Below, piece after piece: positions 56,898 through 64,000 of a stretch of DNA of 64,000 bases; positions within the stretch are counted from its first letter, which is position 1, and each line of letters begins with the position of its first letter. The DNA comes from an uncultured Paracoccaceae bacterium (GTDB lineage Bacteria; Pseudomonadota; Alphaproteobacteria; Rhodobacterales; Rhodobacteraceae). The position numbers were made by a program, and so were the translations under genes. The stretch covers positions 876,501-940,500 of the forward strand of contig CANLNT010000002.1 in the NCBI GenBank assembly GCA_947492825.1, written 5' to 3'. Below the pieces are notes generated by a model. That model did not search any database and was not told where the DNA came from. It saw only the letters and a list, made by a program, of their open reading frames with translations.

Positions 56898-59036
56898 ATG
56901 ACGACTGACAACGATCTGATCGCGCTGGTTCGCACCTACAACCCCCGAACACATGAAAAGATGCTGCGCGACGCCTTTGCCTATGGCGCGCAGATGCACG
57001 ACGGGCAGTTCCGCCACTCAGGCGAGCCCTATTTCACTCATCCTGTCGCTGTGGCGTTGATCCTCGCAGAAATGCAGATGGATGATGCCACGCTGATCAC
57101 CGCACTTTTGCACGACACCATCGAAGACACCGATGCGTCCTTTGCGCAGGTCGAAAAGCGATTCAGCCGCGAGATCGCGGAATTGGTCGATGGTGTGACC
57201 AAGCTGACGAACCTGCAACTGACCTCGACCCAATCGAAAGAGGCCGAAAATTTCCGCAAGCTCTTTATGGCGACGTCCAAGGATTTGCGCGTCACGCTTG
57301 TGAAGCTGGCTGATCGTCTGCACAACATGCGCACGATCAAGTCGATGCGCGCGGAAAAGCAGGCGCAAAAAGCGCGCGAGACGATGGATATCTACGCGCC
57401 GCTTGCGGGCCGCATGGGCATGCAGTGGATGCGCGAAGAGCTGGAAGATCTGGCATTCCGCGTCCTGAACCCAGAGGCGCGCAATTCCATCATCCGCCGC
57501 TTTATCACGCTGCAACGTGAAACCGGCGATGTGATCCAACGCATCACCAGCGACATGCGGGTGGAACTGGAAAAAGCGGGCATCAGCGCAGAGGTCGCAG
57601 GCCGCGCCAAGAAACCCTATTCGATCTGGCGCAAGATGCAGGAAAAGGACCAGGGCTTTTCCCGGCTGTCCGACATCTACGGCTTTCGGGTCATCACCGC
57701 GACAGAGGCGGATTGCTATCGCGTACTGGGCGCGATCCACCAACGCTGGCGCGCCGTGCCGGGCCGGTTCAAGGACTACATCAGCCAGCCCAAGACCAAC
57801 GGCTACCGCTCGATCCACACCACCGTTTCGGGGCGGGACGGTAAGCGGGTCGAGGTGCAGATCCGCACCCGCGAAATGCACGAAGTGGCCGAAACCGGGG
57901 TGGCGGCCCATTGGTCCTATCGAAACGGTGAACGGGTCGAAAACCGCTTTGCCGTTGATCCGGTGAAATGGATTTCGGCGCTGACCGAACGGCTGGATGA
58001 TGACCAGGATCACGACGAATTTCTCGAAGCGGTCAAGCTCGAGATGTATACCGACCAGGTGTTCTGCTTCACGCCCAAAGGCGATGTGATCAAACTGCCC
58101 CGTGGGGCGACACCGATTGATTTCGCCTTTGCGATCCACACCCGCATCGGCATGGCCTGCGTGGGCGCCAAGGTGGATGGGCTGAGGGTGCCGCTCTGGA
58201 CCCGGCTCAAGAACGGGCAATCGGTCGAGGTGATCACCGCCGAAGGCCAGACACCGCAGGCCACGTGGATCGACATTGCCGTGACCGGTCGCGCCAAGAC
58301 AGCGATCCGGCGCAGCCTACGCGAGGAAGATCGCACCCGCTATATCCGGCTGGGCCGTGAATTGGCGCGGGTCGCATTTGAAACGATTGGCAAGCGGCTG
58401 ACCGAAAAGGCCCTGCGCACAGCGGCCAAGACGCTGGCGCTGGATGATGTGGACGACATGCTGGTGCGCCTTGGCAGCGCTGAAATGTCGGCGCGCCAGA
58501 TCGTGCGCGCGATCTACCCCGAACTGGCCGAAAAGGGTGGCGAGAAGATTGACGCAGGCCGCGCCGTTGTGGGTCTGACCGCTGATCAACCCCACCAGCG
58601 CGCGCCATGCTGCCAACCGCTGCCGGGCGAACGCATCGTCGGCATTGCGTTCCGGGGGCAGGGTGTTGTTGTCCATGCCATCGATTGCGATGTTCTTGTC
58701 GAATACGAAGATCAGCCTGACCGCTGGATTGACCTGCATTGGGCCGAAGGCAACCACCGCGCCATCAATGCCGTCACCCTCGATGTGGCGATCAGCAACG
58801 ATGCCGGGGTGCTGGGTCGGATTTGCACATTGATCGGAGAGCAGAAGGCCAATATCTCGGATTTGAAGTTCATCGACCGCAAACCAGATTACTATAGGCT
58901 TCTGATCGACGTAGACCTCAGCGAGGCCGCGCATCTGCACCGGGTGATGACCGCCCTTGATGCTGAAAGCGCCGTGTCCTCGATCCTGCGGTATCGTGAT
59001 CCGGCCCGGGCGCGGGCGCAGCAGGACGCATCGTAG
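56898..59036 (+). CDS. rsh: Bifunctional (p)ppGpp synthetase/hydrolase (RelA/SpoT)
   Basis: 712 residues. N-terminal HD hydrolase domain (L-L-H-D-T-I-E-D-T-D, L-A-D-R-L-H-N-M-R-T), synthetase domain (Y-G-F-R-V-I, Y-R-S-I-H-T-T-V, W-S-Y), TGS domain (D-V-I-K-L-P-R-G-A-T-P-I-D-F-A-F-A-I-H-T) and C-terminal ACT domain (D-A-G-V-L-G-R-I-C-T-L-I-G, I-S-D-L-K-F). Both HD and synthetase motifs look intact, so it can make and degrade the alarmone, as the single Rsh of alphaproteobacteria does. Follows rpoZ. The ATG at 56898 has a weak upstream site. Confidence 0.95.
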   Translation: MTTDNDLIALVRTYNPRTHEKMLRDAFAYGAQMHDGQFRHSGEPYFTHPVAVALILAEMQMDDATLITALLHDTIEDTDASFAQVEKRFSREIAELVDGVTKLTNLQLTSTQSKEAENFRKLFMATSKDLRVTLVKLADRLHNMRTIKSMRAEKQAQKARETMDIYAPLAGRMGMQWMREELEDLAFRVLNPEARNSIIRRFITLQRETGDVIQRITSDMRVELEKAGISAEVAGRAKKPYSIWRKMQEKDQGFSRLSDIYGFRVITATEADCYRVLGAIHQRWRAVPGRFKDYISQPKTNGYRSIHTTVSGRDGKRVEVQIRTREMHEVAETGVAAHWSYRNGERVENRFAVDPVKWISALTERLDDDQDHDEFLEAVKLEMYTDQVFCFTPKGDVIKLPRGATPIDFAFAIHTRIGMACVGAKVDGLRVPLWTRLKNGQSVEVITAEGQTPQATWIDIAVTGRAKTAIRRSLREEDRTRYIRLGRELARVAFETIGKRLTEKALRTAAKTLALDDVDDMLVRLGSAEMSARQIVRAIYPELAEKGGEKIDAGRAVVGLTADQPHQRAPCCQPLPGERIVGIAFRGQGVVVHAIDCDVLVEYEDQPDRWIDLHWAEGNHRAINAVTLDVAISNDAGVLGRICTLIGEQKANISDLKFIDRKPDYYRLLIDVDLSEAAHLHRVMTALDAESAVSSILRYRDPARARAQQDAS

Positions 59037-59067
59037 CGGGCGCTTTGCCCCTTGTAAGGACGTAGAC

Positions 59068-59706
59068 GTGGTATTCAAGCGCAGGGACAGACGACCAATC
59101 TGGCAGGCTGTGCTGGATTTTCTCTATCCCCGTGGGGGATGGGCGCGGGCTTTTGAATACGTCAAACACCGGGTGCGGCGGCTACCCGATACGCCCGAAA
59201 AGATCAGCCGCGGCGTCTGGGCCGGGGTGTTCACCTCTTTCACGCCCTTTTACGGGCTGCACTTTCTGATTGCCGCGGTAATCGCCAAACTGATGCGCGG
59301 CAACATCCTGGCGGCGCTGATGGGCACCTTCTTTGGCAACCCGCTGACCTATATCCCCATCGCCGTGGCCGCGCTGCAATCGGGGTATCTTCTGACCGGT
59401 GTGCGCACCGATGTCGAAGGGATCGGGCGCAACTTTGCCCGCGCGTTCGAAGATTTGCGCCATAACTTTATGGCGATCTTCACCGACGACGTGGCCCATT
59501 GGGACTATCTGGCGTCGTTCTATGACGATGTATTTTATCCCTACATGGTCGGCGGCGTGATCCCCGGCGTGATCTGCGCCACCATCTGCTACTACCTCTC
59601 TGTGCCGCTCATTGGGGCCTACCAGAACAGCCGCCGCAAGCGGTTGCGCGCCAAGCTTGATCAATTGCGCAAACCGCAGGATGGTGATGGCCCCGATCTG
59701 GGCTAA
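59068..59706 (+). CDS. DUF2062 membrane protein
   Basis: 212 residues, GTG start with AAGGA seven bases upstream. DUF2062 features: S-R-G-V-W-A-G-V-F-T-S-F-T-P-F-Y-G-L-H-F-L-I-A-A-V-I-A-K-L-M-R-G-N, F-F-G-N-P-L-T-Y-I-P, and a C-terminal helix V-G-G-V-I-P-G-V-I-C-A-T-I-C-Y-Y-L. Basic residues at both ends. Function is unknown in the family. It sits between relA/spoT and pdxJ, a conserved alphaproteobacterial order. Confidence 0.85.
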   Translation: MVFKRRDRRPIWQAVLDFLYPRGGWARAFEYVKHRVRRLPDTPEKISRGVWAGVFTSFTPFYGLHFLIAAVIAKLMRGNILAALMGTFFGNPLTYIPIAVAALQSGYLLTGVRTDVEGIGRNFARAFEDLRHNFMAIFTDDVAHWDYLASFYDDVFYPYMVGGVIPGVICATICYYLSVPLIGAYQNSRRKRLRAKLDQLRKPQDGDGPDLG

Positions 59707-59733
59707 TATCCGGTCAGTAAAAGGAAATTGCAC

Positions 59734-60492
59734 ATGTCCAACGAACTGCGCCTTGGGGTGAACATTGACCACGTCGCCACCGTCCGCAACGCCCGCGGTG
59801 GTGCGGTGCCGGACCCGGTGCGCGCGGCGTTGCTGGCGCAAGAGGCCGGGGCAGACGGGATTACGGCACACCTGCGCGAAGACCGCCGCCACATCATCGA
59901 CAGCGACATCGAACGCCTGATGGCGGCGCTGACAGTGCCGCTGAACTTTGAAATGGCCGCGACAGAAGAAATGCAGACCATCGCCCTGCGCCACAAACCC
60001 CACGCTGTCTGCCTCGTGCCGGAAAAGCGCGAGGAGCGGACAACCGAAGGCGGCCTTGACGTGGCCGCCAATGACAACGCGCTTGCCGCCTATATCGCGC
60101 CCCTGCGCGAGGCAGGCAGCCGCGTGTCGATGTTCATCGCTGCCGATCAAAAACAGGTCGAGGCCAGCTACCGCATCGGCGCACCGGTCATCGAACTGCA
60201 CGCGGGCGCCTATTCCGACGCCTGGGCCGAGGGCGACTGGGCCCTGCGCGACAGTGAACTGTCCAGAATCACCGACATGGCCGCCTATGGCCACGAACTG
60301 GGGCTCGAAGTCCACGTCGGGCACGGGCTCGCCTATGACAGCGTCGCCCCCATCGCCGCATTGCCGCAGGTCAAAGAACTCAACATCGGCCACTTTCTGA
60401 TTGGCGAGGCGATCTTTCGGGGGCTGACCAGTTCCATTCAGGAAATGCGCCGTCTGATGGATGAGGCGCGGGCAGCTGGGACAGGCGCATGA
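59734..60492 (+). CDS. pdxJ: Pyridoxine 5'-phosphate synthase
   Basis: 252 residues. Condenses 1-deoxyxylulose 5-phosphate with the PdxA product to give pyridoxine phosphate. Signatures: [76 protein letters not shown] lies 9 bases before ATG 59734. Its stop overlaps the next start (ATGA). Confidence 0.96.
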   Translation: MSNELRLGVNIDHVATVRNARGGAVPDPVRAALLAQEAGADGITAHLREDRRHIIDSDIERLMAALTVPLNFEMAATEEMQTIALRHKPHAVCLVPEKREERTTEGGLDVAANDNALAAYIAPLREAGSRVSMFIAADQKQVEASYRIGAPVIELHAGAYSDAWAEGDWALRDSELSRITDMAAYGHELGLEVHVGHGLAYDSVAPIAALPQVKELNIGHFLIGEAIFRGLTSSIQEMRRLMDEARAAGTGA

Positions 60493-60797
60493 TCCGCCAT
60501 ATCGTCATGCTCAACCTTTCCGCCCGTGATGATTTGCCCGCCGTCATGGATGGGCTCGGCGGTCTGATTGGCCAGATTGATGGCTTCACCGGCTTTGAAC
60601 ATGGCCCCAACATCGACGCCGAAGGCAAGTCGCCGGATTACCCCTATGGCTTTGTCTGCACTTTTCGTGACCGCGCCGCGCTGGATGCCTATGCTGCCGA
60701 CCCGCGCCACCGCGCATTGGGCGCGCGGCTGGTAGCCATGTGCAATGGCGGCGGCGACGGCATCATGGTCTTTGATCTGGACGTGCCCGCCGCATGA
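60489..60797 (+). CDS. Dabb (stress-responsive A/B barrel) family protein
   Basis: 102 residues: [27 protein letters not shown] and [16 protein letters not shown], the normal Dabb layout of a ferredoxin-like dimer. Some members are enzymes, most are unassigned. It overlaps pdxJ upstream and the secreted hypothetical gene downstream by 4 bases each. Confidence 0.85.
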   Translation: MIRHIVMLNLSARDDLPAVMDGLGGLIGQIDGFTGFEHGPNIDAEGKSPDYPYGFVCTFRDRAALDAYAADPRHRALGARLVAMCNGGGDGIMVFDLDVPAA

Positions 60798-61249
60798 TCC
60801 GCACCCTTGCCCTCTTGCTGGCGCTGGCCAGTCCCGCCACGGCACAGGTCGTGTCTCAATGTGACTGGCAGGCCAGCGCGCAGGCCATCGCAGAGCCATG
60901 GGAAGAGAACGCGCGCACCTTTTCCAACGGCAAGGTCCGCGTGGCGGTGTTGGATACCATTGAACCCGCTGTGGGCTTTGCTTGGTTGCTGGTGCTCTCG
61001 CCACCCTTCAACGAATTGGGCGATCGGCAATGCCGCGTGGTCGGTGCCAGTGCCGACATCGGCTTTGCCGGGCTGTTCTTTGACACACTGCAATCCAGCT
61101 ATAATCCGCTCACCGGGCTGACTTTCACGGTCGAGGCGCGGTTTTATGACGCCAAAGTGGACGGCTTCAGCCGCAGACCGGTGGTGATCACCCTCAACCA
61201 ATCCACCGGTGCGATGACGGCCACCTACGCAGAGGACGGCACCCAATGA
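60794..61249 (+). CDS. Secreted hypothetical protein in the pdxJ-acpS operon
   Basis: 151 residues with a Sec signal ([18 protein letters not shown], cleavage near residue 18). The mature part carries two Cys (Q-C-D-W and R-Q-C-R-V-V-G) and a beta-rich pattern ending [16 protein letters not shown] do not recognise a family. The ATGA overlaps with both neighbours argue that it is translated with them. Confidence 0.7.
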   Translation: MIRTLALLLALASPATAQVVSQCDWQASAQAIAEPWEENARTFSNGKVRVAVLDTIEPAVGFAWLLVLSPPFNELGDRQCRVVGASADIGFAGLFFDTLQSSYNPLTGLTFTVEARFYDAKVDGFSRRPVVITLNQSTGAMTATYAEDGTQ

Positions 61250-61674
61250 TCCTTGGTATCGGCACCGATCTGGCCAACATCGAACGCATTCAGGGCACGC
61301 TGGACCGCTTTGGCGACCGCTTTCGCAACCGCGTCTTCACCGAGATCGAACAGCGCAAGGCTGAACGCCGCAAGGACGTGGCGGGCACCTATGCCAAACG
61401 CTGGGCCGCGAAAGAGGCGTGCTCCAAGGCGCTGGGCACGGGGCTGCGCATGGGCATCAGCTGGCGCGACATGGCAGTCAGTAACCTGCGCAGCGGCCAG
61501 CCGGTGATGGAGGTGACCGGCTGGGCCAAGTCCCGGCTGGAAGAAATGACCCCTCCGGGCCACACGGCCATTATTCATGTCACGCTGACTGATGATCACC
61601 CTTGGGCGCAGGCATTTGTCGTGATCGAAGCGCTTCCTATTGCAGATAACCCCGCTGCGAACGGGTCGGGTTGA
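61246..61674 (+). CDS. acpS: Holo-[acyl-carrier-protein] synthase
   Basis: 142 residues. Attaches phosphopantetheine from CoA to [17 protein letters not shown] with the metal Asp, [18 protein letters not shown] with the catalytic Glu, and H-V-T-L-T-D-D-H match the family. Start overlaps the upstream stop (ATGA); lepB follows 55 bp later. Confidence 0.95.
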   Translation: MILGIGTDLANIERIQGTLDRFGDRFRNRVFTEIEQRKAERRKDVAGTYAKRWAAKEACSKALGTGLRMGISWRDMAVSNLRSGQPVMEVTGWAKSRLEEMTPPGHTAIIHVTLTDDHPWAQAFVVIEALPIADNPAANGSG

Positions 61675-61729
61675 CACATACCCATGTAGCCCGCATTTAG
61701 CGGCGCAGAAACAAGGTTAGGCAGAACCC

Positions 61730-62554
61730 ATGGCAGAACGATCCGGCTTTCTTGGCAGCGTCATCGAGACGGTGAAAACCATCGTCTATGCCCTTCTGAT
61801 CGCCGGGGCCTTTCGCACTATTTTGTTTCAGCCGTTCTGGATTCCCTCAGGGTCGATGAAAGACACGCTGCTGATCGGTGATTTTCTGTTCGTGAACAAA
61901 TTTGCCTACGGCTACTCCTACGCTTCTTGCCCGTCGATTCCGATGACGTCGATTGGTCCGGATGATTTCTGCGGAATGTTCACTGGCACCAATGAGCGCC
62001 TATTTGGGTCCGACCCGGAACGTGGCGATGTCGTGGTGTTCCTGCATCCAAATGACAAGCGCGAATTCATCAAACGTCTGATCGGCCTACCAGGCGACAA
62101 AATCCAGATGAAAGATGGTCAACTCTTTATCAATGGCGTGGCTGTTCCGCAGGAGCCAGATGGCGTTTTTGAGGAGGTCTTTGGCCCCCAAGGTCCTCAG
62201 CGGCGCGGTCCACTTTGTAAAAATGGGGCGGTGGGCCAAGGCGCACTCTGCGAAAAAGACAAATTCATAGAGACGCTTCCAAGCGGGCGGAGCTATTCGG
62301 TTTTGAATGTCGGTAATGGCTCAACCGACAATACAGGTGTGCATACGGTTCCCGAAGACCATTATTTCTTTATGGGCGACAACCGGGACAATTCGACCGA
62401 CAGTCGCGTTCTTCAGACCGCGAACGGGGTTGGCTTTGTGCCGCGTGCGAACATCGTGGGCCGCGCGGACCGGGTGATGTTCTCTTCTGCCGGGCGGTCG
62501 ATGTTTGCTTTCTGGACTTGGCGCCCGGATCGTTTCTTCAAGGCGATTGAGTGA
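61730..62554 (+). CDS. lepB: Signal peptidase I
   Basis: 274 residues. Membrane anchor near residues 14-34 ([18 protein letters not shown]), then the catalytic Ser42 in [10 protein letters not shown] and Lys115 in [13 protein letters not shown]. Box [13 protein letters not shown] is near residue 220. Cleaves Sec and Tat signal peptides on the periplasmic side. Its stop overlaps the rnc start (GTGA). Confidence 0.96.
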   Translation: MAERSGFLGSVIETVKTIVYALLIAGAFRTILFQPFWIPSGSMKDTLLIGDFLFVNKFAYGYSYASCPSIPMTSIGPDDFCGMFTGTNERLFGSDPERGDVVVFLHPNDKREFIKRLIGLPGDKIQMKDGQLFINGVAVPQEPDGVFEEVFGPQGPQRRGPLCKNGAVGQGALCEKDKFIETLPSGRSYSVLNVGNGSTDNTGVHTVPEDHYFFMGDNRDNSTDSRVLQTANGVGFVPRANIVGRADRVMFSSAGRSMFAFWTWRPDRFFKAIE

Positions 62555-63234
62555 AGATCGCAGCGGACCTGACAGCCTTTCAGGGGCGGCTGGGCCATAC
62601 CTTTGCCAAGCCCGAACTTTTGGTGCGCGCGGTCACCCATTCGTCGATGGTATCGGTGCACCGCGACGACAATCAACGGCTCGAATTTCTGGGCGACCGG
62701 GTGCTGGGCCTTGTGATCGCAGAGGCGCTGTTGTCCGCTGACGCCAACGCCCCCGAAGGCACGTTGGCTCCGCGCTACAACGCCCTTGTCCGGCGCGAGG
62801 CTTGCGCCGATGTCGCCCGCCAGATTGATCTGGGTGCCGTGCTCAAACTGGGCCGGTCCGAGATGAAATCAGGCGGTCGCCGGAAAGAGGCGCTACTGGC
62901 TGACGCGATGGAAGCGGTGATCGCCGCCGTCTATCAGGACGCCGGATTTGATGTGGCACGCGCGACGATTCTGCGGCTCTGGGGTGACCGCGTCACAAAC
63001 GTGGCCGATGATGCCCGCGACGCCAAAACCGCGCTTCAGGAATGGGCACAGGCCCGCGGCGAGCCACCCCCTACGTACGTCGAAATGGCCCGCACCGGCC
63101 CCGACCACCAGCCAGTTTTTACGATTCAGGTGCAACTGACCAGCGGCGCGTCTGCTACCGCCCAGGCCGGTTCCAAACGCCATGCCGAACAGGCCGCTGC
63201 ACAAATGCTGCTGGACCGGGTCGACGTAGAATAA
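62551..63234 (+). CDS. rnc: Ribonuclease III
   Basis: 227 residues, GTG start overlapping lepB. Catalytic domain signature [13 protein letters not shown], second acidic cluster [13 protein letters not shown], and C-terminal double-stranded RNA binding domain ([22 protein letters not shown]). Processes rRNA precursors and structured mRNA. Followed by era after about 155 bp, as in many alphaproteobacteria. Confidence 0.96.
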   Translation: MKIAADLTAFQGRLGHTFAKPELLVRAVTHSSMVSVHRDDNQRLEFLGDRVLGLVIAEALLSADANAPEGTLAPRYNALVRREACADVARQIDLGAVLKLGRSEMKSGGRRKEALLADAMEAVIAAVYQDAGFDVARATILRLWGDRVTNVADDARDAKTALQEWAQARGEPPPTYVEMARTGPDHQPVFTIQVQLTSGASATAQAGSKRHAEQAAAQMLLDRVDVE

Positions 63235-63389
63235 GCTCCCTTTTGGTGTTGCGCCAAAACGGCTCGCCATCACGCAATGTTGCAAGGTTGCCAGCAACGC
63301 CAAAATGGCGAGAGGCTTGGCGTCACGGGCAAACTCCCCTAGATGGGGCGCGAGGTCGGGGTTGTCCCGGCATGGATTGGAAAACGCAG

Positions 63390-64000
63390 ATGACCACACG
63401 CGCAGGCTTTGTTGCTTTGATCGGGGAACCGAATGCGGGGAAATCGACCCTGCTGAACCGCATGGTCGGTGCCAAGGTCAGCATTGTGACCCACAAGGTG
63501 CAGACCACGCGGGCGCGGATCAGGGGTGTGGCGCTGGACGGTGACGCGCAGCTTGTGTTCGTGGACACGCCGGGCCTTTTCAAGCCACGGCGCAGGTTGG
63601 ACCGGGCGATGGTCGCGGCGGCTTGGGGCGGTGCGGCTGACGCTGACGTGGTGGTGCTGCTGATCGAGGCGCACCGCGGCATGACCGAAGGGGTCAAGGC
63701 GATCCTGGATGCACTGACCGAACGCACCGACAGCCCGAAGGTTGCGCTGGCGATCAACAAGATCGACAAGGTGAAATCCGAAGTTCTGCTGAAACTCACC
63801 AAAGACATGAACGCGACTTTTCCCTTTGCCGAGACCTTCATGATCTCCGCCGAACGCGGCCACGGTTGCGACGCGCTGAAATCATGGCTGGCGGGCGAAC
63901 TGCCAGAGGGCCCTTGGCTTTATCCCGAAGACCAGATTGCAGATCTGCCAATGCGCATGATTGCCGCCGAGATGACCCGCGAAAAGCTGACGCTGCGGCT
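63390..64000 (+). CDS. era: GTPase Era, partial (3' end beyond the window)
   Basis: About 203 residues visible of about 300. G1 G-E-P-N-A-G-K-S-T, G2-region T-T-R-A-R-I-R-G, G3 V-D-T-P-G, G4 N-K-I-D. Era binds 16S rRNA and aids 30S assembly; its KH domain lies beyond the right edge. ATG 63390 has GGAA about 9 bases upstream; an in-frame ATG at 63372 lacks any. Last of the acpS-lepB-rnc-era series. Confidence 0.95.
   Translation, partial: MTTRAGFVALIGEPNAGKSTLLNRMVGAKVSIVTHKVQTTRARIRGVALDGDAQLVFVDTPGLFKPRRRLDRAMVAAAWGGAADADVVVLLIEAHRGMTEGVKAILDALTERTDSPKVALAINKIDKVKSEVLLKLTKDMNATFPFAETFMISAERGHGCDALKSWLAGELPEGPWLYPEDQIADLPMRMIAAEMTREKLTLR

Noticed and set aside
1-64000. CRISPR arrays, prophage, intact insertion sequences
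   Set aside because: No regularly spaced repeats, no transposase, integrase or phage structural genes were found by reading.

Overview
The window looks like the chromosome of a marine Rhodobacterales bacterium (Roseobacter group). No single marker gene settles this. The evidence is the gene content and order: a puuE-uraD fusion beside puuD, rpmI-rplT followed by pheS and pheT, a nepR-ecfG-kinase operon divergent from phyR (the alphaproteobacterial general stress response), rpsU divergent from a COQ9-family gene, and rpoZ-relA-...-pdxJ-...-acpS-lepB-rnc-era. I saw no tRNA, rRNA, CRISPR array, prophage or intact insertion sequence.

Layout. 1-3.06 kb: urate catabolism (allA cut by the left edge, a puuE-uraD fusion, divergent puuD). 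3.1-6.1 kb: a periplasmic binding protein followed by a membrane GGDEF-EAL protein, probably one sensory unit. 6.2-10.2 kb: lolA, DUF1244, an N-formylglutamate amidohydrolase, pyk and two small conserved genes. 10.3-17.5 kb: rpmI, rplT, pheS and pheT, interrupted by lipoprotein, OmpA-like and small membrane-protein genes. 17.5-19.8 kb: GNAT, YtoQ, GST and mscL. 19.8-23.5 kb: the general stress response locus, with a near-palindromic promoter that fits the EcfG consensus on both strands. 23.5-27.4 kb: ald and its Lrp-type regulator, a peroxiredoxin, rpsU and a COQ9-family gene.

27.7-47.2 kb is an amino-acid catabolic block in two parts. The first is a translationally coupled minus-strand operon for the aminoadipate branch of lysine breakdown: aminotransferase, glutaryl-CoA dehydrogenase, fused 2-oxoacid dehydrogenase E1, a malonyltransferase-like protein, and an ALDH7-family aminoadipate-semialdehyde dehydrogenase broken by one frameshift and two stops. 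A divergent LysR gene flanks it. The second is an RpiR-glutamine synthetase-like-(kinase/M23/aminotransferase fusion) operon facing an amidohydrolase/cysteine hydrolase/branched-chain-type ABC transporter operon. The fusion resembles hydroxylysine kinase joined to phosphohydroxylysine (or phosphoethanolamine) phospho-lyase. One reading is therefore that hydroxylysine or a related amino alcohol enters the aminoadipate pathway here. Stretches without genes border the block on both sides (27.36-27.71 and 47.22-47.76 kb).

47.8-55.7 kb: quinone oxidoreductase, a TRIC-type membrane protein, rnhA, methyltransferase, small conserved genes, a HAD phosphatase, ispH, a membrane alpha/beta hydrolase and a LabA-like NYN protein. 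55.8-64.0 kb: folK, rpoZ, relA/spoT, DUF2062, pdxJ, a Dabb protein, a secreted hypothetical protein, acpS, lepB, rnc and era (cut by the right edge), mostly overlapping by a few bases.
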